Below are positions 34,902-48,195 of a stretch of DNA of 64,000 nucleotides, in pieces (the stretch's first letter is position 1; each line of letters starts with the position of its first letter). The position numbers were made by a program, and so were the translations under genes. The DNA is from Tanypteryx hageni. Its lineage: Eukaryota; Arthropoda; Insecta; Odonata; Petaluridae. The stretch is taken from NCBI GenBank assembly GCA_028673005.1, contig CM054117.1, positions 31,964,561-32,028,560 of the forward strand, given 5' to 3'. The notes below the pieces were generated by a model, which saw nothing but the letters and a program-made list of their open reading frames with translations, made no database searches and was not told where the DNA came from.

Positions 34902-34999
34902 GAGGGGAAGGAATTGAGGGAAAGGAGTTGAGGGGAAGGAGTTGAGGGGAAGGAGTTGAGGGGAAGGAGTGGAGGAGAAGGAGTGGAGGAGAAGGAAGG
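34902..34999. repeat. 14-bp minisatellite, 7 copies
   Basis: Tandem units GAGGGGAAGGAGTT with drift to GAGGAGAAGGAGTG toward the right end, then merging into polypurine DNA. The 14-bp period shifts the reading frame each unit, so the Ser/Pro-rich minus-strand frames are incidental. Confidence 0.9.
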
Positions 35000-35099
35000 A
35001 GGAGGGGGAAGGAGAGAGGGGGGAGGGGAGAATGGGGAAGGGGAGAGATACTTGGCTTGTGAAGTGTACCGGAGGTCTCCTTTGTCGGTCTCCAAGGCA

Positions 35100-35625
35100 T
35101 CTTGATATCTGTTGAAAAGATAAATCACCGCTAATTTATCACAAAAAAGGAGTGATGGCTTCTTGTGGGTGCTCCGGAGTAGGATACGTTCTCTAGGTAT
35201 TCTTTAAGCGCGCGATGGGGGTGCTACTCATTGCTCTCTTGGATACATCACATTAGGATCGTCCGTCCAACCTCCCTCCCCCGCCGCGGAGAAGTGGAGA
35301 AAGTTCGGGAGGGTGCTACTTAATTATGCATTTAAATTACGCGGCTTGCGTTAAAGTTTCCTGTGGTGTCGAGTGGTTCGTTGCATTCATTAAAGACCAA
35401 GAGGTTTACGTAATGAATGATATGAGGGCAAGTTGGCTCTTGTTGAAATGTATATTTTATCAGAGATGGGTTGTTAAATTAAATCCCTTTATTGTTTGGG
35501 TTGATATTTTTAGCTTCCGTAAAGGAGGACATGTTTTATAAGAATTACTGTAAGAAAGGACTGCAAAATAATCTTGATAAATCTGTTCTGGGACAAATAT
35601 GGCTTTAGGAAATATTTTATACTAA
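35100..35625. other. No feature recognised
   Basis: Mixed-composition DNA. A plus-strand frame at 35326-35541 has balanced codons but no recognisable domain, and I would not call it a gene. Confidence 0.45.
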
Positions 35626-35665
35626 CTGGAGTACCCGGCGTTCCCCGGTACCATTTTAAGTCACT
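35626..35665. repeat. Dispersed-repeat end (CTGGAGTACCCGGCGTTCCC)
   Basis: ACTGGAGTACCCGGCGTTCCCCGGTACC resembles the CTAGC-GT-CCCGGCG start shared by many arthropod dispersed repeats and the left end at 22146. The rest of the element was not delimited. Confidence 0.35.
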
Positions 35666-36324
35666 GCCAAGTGTACAAAATACCTACGGGAAATATACTT
35701 CAGTTATCGCTTAAGTATTATCTTCAGAAGTTTAATGTATTGCAATTGAAGACGTTGGAAAGTGCGTTCGGACCCCTTCCCCAGTAGAACGTTTTCCTTT
35801 GTTTTCTAAAATGTAGCTTATTGAATACAAAACATTCTAATACATTTTATTATGAATTTTATAAACATATGAGATTATTCTGACATAAATAACAATTTTC
35901 TCAACGATAGATGGAAAACAGCATTTATTGAATTAAGCACCCTCCAATTTATATGTATACCTCACTTGAATTGACGTCATATCAACTAAATGAGAAACTG
36001 TCGCGCATATTAGTATATTAAAGCAGGAAAACAAGGGAAAGGAAAATATGAAAAAGTAGCTACAGCACAATTGTCAATAAAAAGACGACATCGACTGCTA
36101 AACTGCTTGAAAATAACGATCGATTGCATCAGAAATAAAGACAGAAAGCCCCGTTTAATCGGATGATTAATTAGGCTCAGACTCCGTAGGGTGGACTGCA
36201 CAATAAACCACGGCCTATTTCGGAACGGTTTTCCCCGAAAGAGCACAGAAGCTTATTATCACGACCGCAGCTTCGGATGATTGTTTTACGGGCGGGGATT
36301 GAAAGACGCTAAGGAGAAGGGAGA

Positions 36325-36385
36325 GTTGGGAGGATATCCATTGAAGTCGGAGCGTCGCGGGTTCGAAGGTTGCCCAGCAACGTGC
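36325..36385 (+). repeat. Weak tRNA-like (B box) SINE remnant
   Basis: GTCGCGGGTTCGAAGGTTG includes a B-box-like GGTTCGAAGG, preceded by a CATTGAAGTCGGAGC stretch. No convincing A box or acceptor stem was found, so this is speculative. Confidence 0.2.
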
Positions 36386-36508
36386 GCAGCAGTATCTCTT
36401 CGAGAGGAAACACGGCGGACTGTTGTCGAGTGATGCGAGGCGGGCAAATCCGCGGTCGCGCACGACAGCCACGCCGCTCTCCCTCCTTCCAAACCGACGA
36501 CCAGTCTT

Positions 36509-37290
36509 CCTCTCTCTTTTCCTCCCCTTTTCCTACCTTTCCACTATTCCTCCATCTCCCCTCTTCTTCCATATCCCCTCTTCCTCAATCTCCCTTCTTT
36601 CTCCCTCTCCCCTCATCCTCCTCTCCCCTCTTCCTCCCTCTCTCCTCTCCTCTCTTCCTCCCTATCCTCTCACTCCCTCGCCCCTCTTCCTCCCTCTCCC
36701 CTCTTCCTCCCTCTCCTCTTTCTCCCTATCTCCCTCCTCTCCTCCTCCCTCTCTTCTCTTCCTCCCTGTCCCTTATTCCTCCCACTCCTCTCTTTCTCCC
36801 TCTCTACTCTCTTCCTCCCTCCCTTCTCTCTTCCTCCCTTTCCCTCAATCTCCCTACTTTCTCCCTCATCCTCCTCTCATCTCTTTCTCCATCTCCCCTC
36901 TTCCTCCCTCTCTCCTTTCTTCCTTCCTCTCCTCTCTCCCTCCCTCTCTTCTCTTTCTCCCTGCCCCCTCTTCCTCCCTCTCCTCTCTTTCTCCCTCTCT
37001 TCTCTTCGTCCCTCTCCTCTCTTCCTCCCTCTCCTTTCTTCCTCCCTCTCTTCTCTCCCTTCCTTGTCCCCTCTTCCTCCCTCTCCTCTCTTTCTCCCTC
37101 TCTCCTCTCCTCTCTTCATCCCTCTCTTCTCTTCCTCTCCGTCCCTTCCTCCCTGTCCCTTCTTCCTCCTTGTCCCTTCCTCCTCCCTCTCACCTCTTCC
37201 TCCCTCTCTCCTCTCTTTCTCTCTCTCTCCTCTCTTCTTCCGTCTCTTCTCTTCCTCCATCTCCAATTTTCCTCCCTCTCCTCTTCCACA
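36509..37290. repeat. ~780-bp polypyrimidine tract
   Basis: Nearly pure C/T with loose 14- to 18-bp subrepeats such as CCCCTCTTCCTCCCTCT. C/T-only DNA cannot spell a stop codon in any plus-strand frame, which is why frames of 318 and 326 codons overlap here. The predicted Ser/Pro/Leu-rich proteins are not credible. The scale is large enough for triplex (H-DNA) formation (inference). Confidence 0.95.
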
Positions 37291-37632
37291 TCCTCCTTCC
37301 AGCCATCCCGAAATTCCGGCGAATGAGTATTTCACAGCTGCCACCCTCTTTTGCGCAACGCTGGCCACGCGGAATAAAATTAATCCGTACGGCGTTATAT
37401 TAAGAGGAAATTTATTTACAACGGCGGAGGAATGCGATTCGCGAGACCGGAAAAATATATTAAGAGCATAAGGGCGATTCGAGGATCGCGTTGTTCTGGA
37501 GGTCTATGCCCGATAAATCTGCGTTCCAAAAAAAGAACTTTACTTCATAAACCTTTATATCCTCGAGTTATTGCGCAGTGAGAATCGGATTCCATTCATT
37601 CGGTAGGTTCTTAGAAACCCATGTCTGAACCA

Positions 37633-38050
37633 CAGTGGTGGATTCAGAAACTTACCAAAAGGGGAGGAAGGGAGAGAGGCGGATTAAGAACAGGTGAGGC
37701 CCTAGGGAAACACAGTCACAAGGGGCTCCTTCAATAAATATATTAAAATATTAATGTATAGTTACACACCAAAATAACAAGGTGTTATTTATAAATCACA
37801 GTTTTATTGGAACAACTTTCACAGCTTATGCCTGTCTGCACAGGATCTTCGGATCATATCATTCCATCAATTTCACAGTTTTATTGATAATAGTTAAGCA
37901 TGTTAAGAAGTATGTTTCAATGTACAGCATAAAATTTAAAGCCTTGGGGCCCCTCACGCCTGGAGGCCCTGGGGCAACTACCCCTTTGCTCTTATGTTAA
38001 TTCGTCACTGGGAAGGGGGATCGCCCCTCCCCATCTTGAATCCGTTAATG
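37633..38050. mobile_element. Outer MITE interrupted by a younger MITE
   Basis: The left end CAGTGGTGGATTCAGAAACT and right end (reverse complement CATTAACGGATTCAAGATGG) are diverged inverted termini. Next to them are AAAAGGGGAGG and CCTCCCC-type GC-rich blocks. The interior is split by an insertion at 37674-38010, leaving about 80 bp of the original element. No target duplication was identified for the outer element. Confidence 0.6.
37674..38010. mobile_element. Inner MITE, 337 bp, 7/8 8-bp TSD
   Basis: The right end, reverse complemented, starts CAGTGACGAATTAAC and the left end reads GAGAGGCGGATTAAG; both are followed by GC-rich blocks with GGGCC/GGCCC. The flanking 8-mers GGAAGGGA (37666-37673) and GGAAGGGG (38011-38018) look like an hAT-length duplication inside the outer element. 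The interior is AT-rich and non-coding. Confidence 0.65.
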
Positions 38051-40770
38051 CGGACGACCATTTACTGTGAAAATCCCCACCACTCTCAGAATCTTTCTAT
38101 CCCTTGCTCTACGCAGCTAATATGTGGCGTAGAATCAAGGAATTTTGCGCTGAATGGGTTTAAGAATGCATCCTGTGAGGGAAATATGGATATTCATCGG
38201 CTCCATAGCTCTCCCTTCCCTTTAGATCTGCAATTGTTATCACTATAGAAAATCACACTTTTACTATTAGCTCATCCAGTGCAATTAATTATTTAGCGTT
38301 CGATATCATCACCAATTTTGTAACTCTCAGCTACGACTTATACCATGTAGTCTGTTCTAATTAATTATGCTGACTTATTAAGTGATGAAGATGAATTTAT
38401 TGTAAGCGCAAACTACACTATAGTTTTTTTATCTCCATGCGCTATTCGAGATTAGTGAGCTATGTGAACGCATATAGCGGAGTTGGTGAGCATACGTCTC
38501 TCCGCATCTTTCATCAGGTAAACTATACGATTGAATTTTATGGTATCTCCATTGAAAATTTTCAACAGTTTGATTTTGGTCCATATTGGCCAATTACATA
38601 TTACGTCACTTTTACGTAAGAGTTAAATAAACTGGATGAAAATTGAAGATCTACGTTCGATTTCAGATCAAGTAAAAATTTTTATCCTTCTCTTTCTTGG
38701 AATTTTTTATACTAAATGAACTTTAGCAAATATTTTGTTAGCGACAGGCATACAATTCTCTATGTATTTTCTAAGGGAATGTGTCCAATGGTGTCTCATG
38801 GTGCGAAGTTATGAGCAAATGCCTTTAAATTATAAAAGTTATTATAAAATTGTTCATATAAAGCTGGATTACGTTCTTGAAATCATAAATGCAATGAGTT
38901 TTACGCAGCCTTCGCCAAATCGCGAAGGAGGCATTTGGAAACTTTAGTCAGACATTTAGTCCACCTTTTTACTCTTTTCCGCTTGTTTTGACGGTATAAT
39001 ATTAATAAATGTGCTCAGAGTTTATCTAATGGTGAGACCTTAGCGGTCAATGATAATATCTATACATTGGAATATCATCGATTTCGCAGTATCTTGGGTC
39101 TGGGATAATTTATTATCCACAAACTATCTCTTATGGTAGTATATTTAAATACGAGGAGAAAATATCGATAGAATTTGGCCATATAAATAAACCATAGTCA
39201 CATCTTTTTCTTCGTTAAAATTTTAGAGATGCCGTCTTTAGGATTTTAAGAGATTTGAAAATCATCGACAAAACTGGAAATCCAATCCGTTGCAAGTTTG
39301 CTTTTTCCTCGCAATAACTTAGCATCTGCCGCTCACGCCTCTTGCTTTCCGCTGCTAAAATAGGTCCAATGACGCTATATCTACGGCAATGGACTCCCGC
39401 TTTCTTTCAGAAGCGCATTCTTTCGCCTAAGAGATGCGAAGATAGAGCGCGTCGTATATACGATAGCTCTGGCTTTCATCAATACATTCCTCATTCCGCA
39501 GGCCGCCATCCTCTCGCTCTCTCGATTTCGCGGGATGAGGGGGGGATATATTTTTGTCTTTTCATTTTCGAACTCTTTGTGTGTTGGGATGCCTCCAAAG
39601 CAAAGATTCTCCCTCTTTTCCCTTTTCTCAAGTTCATTGTGGGAAGATTTAGATCCGGCGTAGATACGTTACCTCGGAGTCGGGAGGAAAAGAACCTGCT
39701 TTCCTCTCTCCTTCTCTCTCTCGGATCCGCACACTGAGATATCGATCAAGATATTCCACACCTCGAGGCGAGGAGATGCTCTCCCCGGAATAACGCCGAA
39801 GAACGGGTACCGAATTTTTCTTCGGGATTTTTTATGAATCTCGATCTCCAAGGTCGTCTTCTGGGCGCTTCTTTTAAGACTTGTTTTTGCATAATGCCAG
39901 CATATTAGGAGAGGCATAGGATTCAGCCGACTTGAAAATATAAAAAGTTTTCTGTGAATGGGAAATAGATGTAACTCGATCGATATGATCTTTGCATCTG
40001 GACCTGCGAGCGCGCATGATCTTAAGATTTAGAATAAATTTTTATGACGATATTCGGTTGTTTAATCAATACATACGAAGTTGTCTGCAATTACATCCAC
40101 ATGTCAATACATTTAAAAATAACAATCAGGCATATCTCTGTTTAAAGATACCCACGTAAAGGAGTTGAACATTTTTAACTAACTTAATTTTTAATATTTA
40201 ACAAAATCCCTTAAATATTCCGAGCGGGAAAGTGATTGAGAGGAAATGCGATGTCAATTTGTTTACAAATTACTTCGGAAAATAAATAAAAGAATTTCTA
40301 TCCTACTTTTCCACATCAAAAAAACCTTACCGGGAATCTACAATTTTTGATCCCCACTTTGACCCTCAGGATAATGTATAAACATTCAAACTTATTCTCC
40401 CTAAGAGATGGATAACGACGTGTCAACGCTTAGCTCCGCACTAAAAATCAGCAAGATGCCTTCATCCGAAGATGCATTCCAGTGGAATGCCTCTTGGGAG
40501 GTTAAACGCAGCGCGGCTATTCTTAAACGGACCGTTTCAACAGACTTACGAGGCATAATTGCATATTTTCTTTCACGCAGAGGCGGAGTTAGCACATCTC
40601 ACCAGAGACTCTAGTTATACGGCGGCTTTCACTCGCAGGCAACGAGAGCAAAAAACAAAACTTCGCAATGCGCCCTGTATCAAACGGATACCGCTCTTGT
40701 CAAGAGCGGGTCACAACAACGAGCGCTTGGAACGAGATCGAGAACGATCGTTTTCACCGACAGCCCCAGA
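38051..40770. other. No gene recognised
   Basis: AT-rich DNA with short open frames (for example 39342-39737) of balanced composition but no identifiable domain. No repeats with clear ends. Confidence 0.5.
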
Positions 40771-40808
40771 AAGAGAGAGAGAGAGAGAGAATGTGTGTGT
40801 GTGTGTGT
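40771..40808. repeat. Compound (AG)n-(TG)n microsatellite
   Basis: (AG) run at 40771-40790 joined to a (TG) run at 40792-40808. Confidence 0.95.
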
Positions 40809-40814
40809 AAGTAC

Positions 40815-43200
40815 TCCGTACTTTTTTTAATTAACGTAAACCGAGATGACCCAGACGTTACCGGCGACGATACCGCCAGCTACTACATCAACATCCTCCT
40901 CCTGAGTTACTGACCTTAGTCACGCCACGCGATTCATACCTTCGGAGCGGATTATCGAATAAATCGCCATCCGGAGACGTATCGAAAATTAAAAAAATCG
41001 CGGTCGAAGGAGAAGATTGCGATGCTGCTGTCTTCAAAAGGGCCGACCATTTTCAAGTGCCAATGAGGACGGTCTTCGGGATGTCGGAGGGGGAGGGTAT
41101 GTCGAGGGACGCGACGAGGGTATGGTGAGTGGGAGAGAGAAAGAGCGGGTCGGAGGGTGGTGGAATAATAAGAAGAAGGAATTCGACCTTGCGCTGACGG
41201 GGGGAAAGGTAACAGATTCAGATTTCAAACCAATCCGCCGTCGCTTTGCTGAGTCCCGGTAGGAAAATTAATCGCCTGGTTGAGAGAAGCGGTTGGACCC
41301 CATGGCGCTAATGGGGGGACGGGAAGTTGTAAAGATAAAAGTGACAGACTGCTACAAACTCGATAATTTGGAACTGCGTTAGCGGAGGGATGGCGATAAA
41401 TAAGATGACTTTTAACGTAATGAACAAGGGTATGGGGGAGGGAATCCCCATTGGCGCTCTTATGTTGCGTGTATGTGAGATGAGAGACTAAACCTGTTTC
41501 TGTTTTTTTGCTGCGGATTCGGAGGTAGATCTCTCTCTCCTCCCCCTCCTTGTCTCACCTTTTGCATTTTAAAAGAGATAAAGAGCTTCATATTGGACGT
41601 GAAATGGATTTGAATAGACGCAAAGTTCCAAGTATATGCGTTGTTGTTCAAGGGGCAAGATTAGAATACTGTGCAGCAGGGTAGCCAGTTTCCTGAAGCA
41701 GAAAAACCTAGACATAACGCGTTCTGAGGATATATTCTGGGACAATATGTGATGTGTGTGTGTGTGACGGTGTAAGAACAAAATTTGTCTAATTGGTTCT
41801 AATTTTGTTCAAATGGTAGCAAATAATTTAATAATAACATTAATTATAACAATAACACTTCTTACATAATATTACTACAGAATTGTAGAAGAAATTAATG
41901 TTTTCAAGTCACAATTAATTTAAATCCACGAGATTATACTGTCACGCAATTAAGTCAAATCAAATACATAGTGGAAAAGTTAAAAAAAAAAGAAAATTAC
42001 GGCGTTCCGATAGGCTTTTTCGGGACACCAGGGCAAAGCACTGACAACTGGGAAAAATCCGTTAAACCGGGACGGCTGGTCAGGCTGATATACGTACAAT
42101 CGTCTTACATTTATAATGCACGTTACCGGCATAGAAATCGAAACAGTAACTCCTGTTAATTCATTCACTATTTGATCTGTGCCTTTCCTAACGATAGGCG
42201 TAGTTGATTTTCTGCCGATAATGCCATTAGTTGCTAAACGAATATTAATAATCTCAAAATAACTCGTGCCCACTTCCTACAGACCACTTTTTTAGCATCC
42301 CTTTTTAATACTTCTATTCACTTTGGAATTTAAATAAAGAACGGCTTTCAAGTCTCGACGCTTTGGATCTTCAAGTAAGGTTCTCGCTCTTCGGAATGAT
42401 TTACGCAACAGAGCGAAGTGCCGGGAAAGTTATTACGACCGAAAAGTTGTTAAAGGTGTCGCTGTCGCTACCCGCTCGTCATTGCAGTGCATTATTCGAG
42501 ATAGCTTCAGTATTTTTAGAACCCGAAGGACTCGAAGGCAAAAGTGGGTTGAGTCATGATATCAACATTTAGTGTCATACGGCAAAAATCCTAGCACGGG
42601 CATGTAGGTTTGTTTTTGTTAGTTTTCTCGTTGTAACTGGACGACGAGCTGTAATTGAAATGTTGGCTAATAAATAAATAGGGCCGCATTCCGTGACGTC
42701 ATAGCATTCTGGAGTAAGGGGAGGAAGGATGAGTTATCTTCAACTACTTCAGCGTACACCAGCTGCAATCGTAATATCATCTCCGTGGAGAACGAAATTT
42801 CCGTAAAAATAAATTTCCTTCCGTCATTTATTCTGCTCCTATCTCGCTTTTCCCTCCGCGTCCCGGTAGCGACGTCCCCATGGAGTAACCAGCTTTCGAG
42901 CACGGATCCATTTCGCAAGTTTACTCGCAGGTTTATCTCAATACATGACACTGCGCTGCGGACTGCCCTTCTACTTTCCCATCTGGGGATCACGACGAGA
43001 TTTGGAGGAAATCCAGTCCTCTCTCTCCCACTTGCTCCTTCCCCTCGTCCCTCGCACTCGGTCTCTTCCTGTTTTTGTCCCGCCATTCAACAAGCGGCCC
43101 TTCCTCACCTTTTGGCCCGTCCCGGAGTCGGGTAAGGGGTTGGGGAGGTTAAACCCTTTAAAAATCTCTATGTTTTCAATCTCCTTTGCCTTTCGTCTCC
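40815..43200. other. No gene recognised
   Basis: Mixed sequence with a (TG)n run at 41751-41766. Open frames on both strands around 42667-43135 overlap each other and lack domains. Confidence 0.5.
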
Positions 43201-43500
43201 CTAATTACCATCGCCCACACACGCACACATGCACACACACACGCACTGAGGCCCAAATACACTCTCAGAGGTTTGTCTTACCCTCCCCTTCGCTCTTCAT
43301 CTCCCTCTCTTCTCTCTCTTCCCCTCTCTTTTCTCTTGCTCTTGTTTCCTCCTCCTCCTCTCTCTCTCTCCAAACAACACCCTATCCCACCTTCCTCACT
43401 CCACACATAAACAGTTTCCAGTCTTTTCAGCGAGGCCGACTTTTCCTTCTTAAAAACCCCCTCTCCTCTTTCTCTCTCTCTCTCCATCTCTCAGTTACTC
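43201..43500. repeat. Cryptic (CA)n and CT-rich block
   Basis: CACACA-rich run at about 43210-43246, followed by CTCTCT/CCTCC runs at 43280-43500. The long Ser/Leu/Pro frame across it is low-complexity. Confidence 0.85.
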
Positions 43501-44223
43501 TCTCGAGGGAGAAAGGGTCGCGTCTCCCTCTCTCCCCTTTGTGTGTTTACCCTTTTGCTCGATTCATTTGTTTTGTCGTCTGCTCCCCTCCCTCTCCTAT
43601 TCCACTACGCCTTTGCTCCTTGTCCCCCTTAAAAAAAAACATCGTCGCGATGCGTATGCCCGTGTAGTTCCTCTTCTTCACCCAGGTGGCGCGGACTCTT
43701 ATGCCCCGCTTCTTCGTTTTGTTTAGTTATTTATTTTTTTTAAAGCGACTCGGGGTATGTGCCTGAGTGTGGCGGGGCGCGATTTTTCTTGAGAGAATTT
43801 GGAATTAAATATGCGAGATGCGTGAATTGCTTTCGTCGAGGAGGGAGCGAGCGAAGAAATTCTCCAAAAAGTGCTGGGAAATATTTGTCTTCACGAACGG
43901 TTCTCTTAAAATATGACATCCAGATATATACAGTGATGCTAAAAAAATCACGGGGATATGATATTTTTCGAAGGGGCACGAATGTAATCAACCGCTGGAT
44001 CCTGGATTTCCAAAAACAAAACACGTACTTGAAAGTAATGCGCATCATCTGCCGCCACGAATGCAGGTTTATGCGAATGTTACGAAATTATATTATAAAA
44101 AAGTAATATTTGATAAGAAAAAATCGATGAAAAACATCAAAAATCAACCCTAAAAATCGCAAATGTGAATTTTTTTAAGTAGAAAAGTTGATGTCGGAAC
44201 AAAATGGACCTATTTAATTTTTT

Positions 44224-44283
44224 ATTCTAATTTTTGCGTTACATGATCATGAGATCATGATCACGTGACGCAAAAATTAGAAT
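44224..44283. repeat. Fold-back hairpin, 27-bp arms, 6-nt loop
   Basis: Arms 44224-44250 and 44257-44283 are inverted copies (25 of 27 matching; ATTCTAATTTTTGCGTTACA... on the left). The loop GAGATC lies between them. Similarity may extend outward into ATTTAATT/AATTAAA with an indel. Probably a tiny fold-back MITE. Confidence 0.9.
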
Positions 44284-47200
44284 ATTTACAAATTAAACAA
44301 CAAATTTTATTAACTAGTTTTGTGGCATTTCAATGATTATCATGCATCAATTTTTACGGCAACATTTCATTCCTTTGCCTTGAAAGAGATTATAAACCGA
44401 ATAAAATTATTTAAACGGTGAGCTCGAATCAGGGAAGAAATATAAACAATGAATCATTATTCCGCCATATTATGTTTTACAAAATGATCTCATAACATAA
44501 CACCCTAAAATTTCACAAATATAGTTCAATTAAGGGAAGTAGCCTGAAATTATGCCATGCTATATAAATAAGCACACTCGCTTAGGGTCAAAATGCCAGA
44601 AGTAAAGCTAAACACGTCCGGAAGCTATAGTTCTTTTGAAGGAGCCTTAAAAAAATTGCTCAAACTAACCCGTTATTACTCATTGCCCACCAAATGGCAG
44701 AACGGACTCAGTGAAAAGTACATAACCATAAAAGCATATTAATAAGTCCCAAAAAGCTACGCGCGAAAAGGAGCCGTAAGACACGCCGAGCGCGGCAACC
44801 GTAGGTCTGACTCAAACTCCAGAAATGCTGCTACACACACCGCCACCTCAGAAATTTTTATTCTCTCGATGTTTTATAAGGCACGAGAATAACCACGCCG
44901 TATAATATGCAGGTGGCGTTTGCTCAGACCCTAACCCGAGCTATAAACAAAACAAAAGAGAATCGGGTTGCTGGTGAGAATTTTTCATTGGTCGGCGTCG
45001 CTAGGTTATTTCGTAACACCTTACTCAATATACCTACGCGACTCTATCCGTATGCCTTCGTGAGGAGGCATATACGTGCCATCTCCGACGTTCCCACGAC
45101 CCTAAGAATCGTAAAGCCGCGTATCCAAACAAACTTTACATCTTCACCCTCATTAACACCCGAGTTCCCCATATTCAAATATAATTAGCACGGGAGTTTA
45201 ATACTTCCGTACGTTCCTTCCAACTGGATGCACGTCGTGTTTGTATTCCACTTGTTCTTTTTATGTAATTTTCTGATTACGCCGTTCAATCAAGCCTGAC
45301 TTTTTTTTTGTTCCGGCCGCGGCGGCGAAATATTCCCTTTTTCAAAGTCGTAAATTCATCCATTCGTAGATATCCTAGAGGATAGGCAACTGGACAGAGC
45401 GCCACTCCTTTGAAATGACGTGATAATTTCGCATCGATGATCTTATTACCGTTGAGACAATTCGCTCCATTTGAAAATGCCTGCAAAGTTTGCGTTTGAA
45501 AAAATCTTTTATGAATCTGGCATGGTTATCTCGCGAGTATGCACATAATCTTTTCTCAGAACAAAGATGCTTTTATCCTTATAAAATACGGAAATATTAG
45601 ATTTAGTTTGAAAAAAGACGATAAGATTGTCTCTTGGCTAAAATCTAATTAGTCCTATAATATAATAAATGATATTATAGTGCGTTTGTATTTTAAAATC
45701 TGGTCAGCATCGATAGCATTACTACGAAAACTTTGAAAGAGTATTCGGATAAAATAAAAAAAATGCTAAAAAGTAAGAAAAATAATTGGCCTTGAAGAAT
45801 TTAATTACGTCCAATTATTTTTTCAAACGACTTACATGTTTTAAATCCCCTATTTATCTTATCGTATGGACGAGATCACAAAAGTTGACTTTAAATCTAA
45901 ACTCTATCACAGCATTCATAATTGGATAAACAAATCTTAATGGAAGCAATGCTTGCACAGGCAATTAAAACTGTAGAGCTGTGAAATGCTGGATTAATCA
46001 AAGTAATAGAGGGAAAAGATTATTAATGGAAACGTTCTAAGTCGACCTGACAGCAGCAACTCACAAAAATCGATCATTAATCACTTAATATAGGCGTGAA
46101 AAATTTTATTTAGTTTACGTAGGCTCAGGAAAAATATTCTACCACTTCGAGATCCATTTAGCAGTTTCAAATTCCTATTAATTTCGGTCAATCTTGATTT
46201 AAAACGGCGATTGCGAGAAAGGCTGGAATACAAACACGCACAAAATCTTAAACGAAGCCAAAACTGAAGCGTAATATCTGTGAACAACGTTGTCGTTTTC
46301 ATAATTCTGCGAAATTATTCTCGCTCGAGAGTAAACTGCCACTTACTCGTGAGCTGTAGAAAAAATTCCTTCGCCAGATTTGTAACGAAGTCCTTGGAAT
46401 TATTTTCGCTGAAACAATCCATGAATTTCAAAACTGACTCTTTTACGGTGTTGGAAATTTCCAATTGCGACACAAGTTTGTTCTTGCGTTGCTTTTAAAT
46501 TATGGAAGAAACTTTTTGCTCGTTTCCTCGAGGTAAATGCCTGTAAGCGTTCGGTAATGTTTTGCATTGAAATAAATTGCTCTCTTTACCAAAGCTCCCT
46601 CCTGCGAAAATAAAGCTATATAATAACTTGTGTTAAAAATGGATTATTTTGCAGTCACAATACTCGTTGGATAAATAATTCAATTTTTTTAATTTACGCC
46701 GCTGCAATGGCGGACGATAATCGTATCTATGGTTAACAACTCTAGTCTCAAAAAAGGTTGCTAATTGAGAGCATTCTTAGATTTTTGCCGATTATCCGAA
46801 GTTGCAATTCTACTAACGAACTAGAAGGTAGTTTCCCAAGGTAACTTAATTGTTTTATTTTAGCCCACAGGAATAATAGGAAACGCGACGACGTGAAGTT
46901 TTACTCCATATCAAAGATTCGCGCTTAGGAACCAGCGAAAAATTAAATTCCGATCCTATTTTACAAGTTTTATCAGCGTGCACCACGTTTTTCAATTTTA
47001 GAGAAAACATTTTACACTATAAAGACAACTTGAGAAGAACAAAATAAAGCCTCATAAAATTGACAGTTTCTTGTACTCATATTGATCTGAACACAAATCC
47101 AAAAAAGCGAATACAGGAAGAACCAAACAATCGAAACTGAGCGAATAACTTACTCAGTCAACGGAAAATTCCGACATATTGGCCTTTGCTGCTTCTAGCC

Positions 47201-47905
47201 TAAAAATCTTACGAGGACGAGCCGATAACTCGAATTCGGGTGCTAAGAGACACTCCCCCGTCCCCGTTCGAAATTCGATCGGAAGCGACTTCAAATATAT
47301 CGCAGATGGCGGAATTCTCAACCCAAAAAAAAGAAGGATGATTTACTCAATCTTTTAAGGAGTCGCCGGTCCTTGCTTAGTGGGATTAATGACTTCCCTA
47401 CGACTCGAAGCATCGGGACAAGGTTAGGAGAGTGGGAGTCGGTGGGACAGCTCGGTCGCTCTCTCGCATACGGCTCCTTGCTTCCTGCCCAGAGGGCAAC
47501 AACGGACGTCTTCGCCTCCCATAGCTCACGCAGGAGAGAGAGAAGGCGGCCCTCCGGATCTCTTTTTTCTTCCTTTATCTCTGGTGCGGATTCGTGTGGG
47601 CGTGAATCAGTGGGAGTGTCTGAGGAGGGAGTGGGTGGCAGGTGACGGAGGAAGGGGGGGAGAGAGAGAGGTGAGATGGTGAAAGGGAGGGGGAGGAGGA
47701 GGGAACGCATCTGGAAAACAAATTCTGCGGGATTAAGGAACGGAGAAAGTTTTCGAAGCGAATCACGGTCGAGGAAAATGGCGCGGAATGAAACAAGTAG
47801 GGTTGTACACGGGTTTCCCGTGGTACATAAGTGCTTTTCGTCAAATACGCCGTAGGGTAATCATACATTAATGGGCTTGCTTTGAAATCAGAAAATCATT
47901 TTTTC
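44284..47905. other. No gene recognised
   Basis: AT-rich DNA. A balanced-composition block at 47318-47710 is open on both strands but has no domain. No transposon ends were identified. Confidence 0.5.
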
Positions 47906-48195
47906 TTATATGGTGGTAGCCCTGCTTTATAGATTCGCTCGAAACACGTTCATTTCATTTTGCCATTCTATAGGGGAAAGTAGCCAATTATGGAATACCA
48001 TTTTCTTTTTCAGTGATATATTTTTATTTATTACAATGGAAATACTTATGAATACTTAAATATACTTCAAATCTATTCCTCCTAAAGTTAAAATTGTTAA
48101 AAATAGCAAATAAAGTCACTAGAATAAATATGGAAATGCTAAATAAGAAAATGCCTTTTTGAATGTGAACAAAAAAGGGATCCTAATATGGAATA

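Noticed and set aside
36370..37471. Three overlapping plus-strand frames of 135-326 codons, Ser/Pro/Leu-rich
   Set aside because: C/T-only DNA cannot encode stops in any forward frame, and all frames are open together. There is no domain or complex sequence.
42667..43135. Overlapping open frames of 116-139 codons on both strands
   Set aside because: No recognisable domain, no codon or splice support, and the two strands exclude each other.
47318..47710. 130-codon minus-strand frame
   Set aside because: Partly simple sequence (CCTCCCCCTCCC and CTCTCTCTC complement), with no domain.
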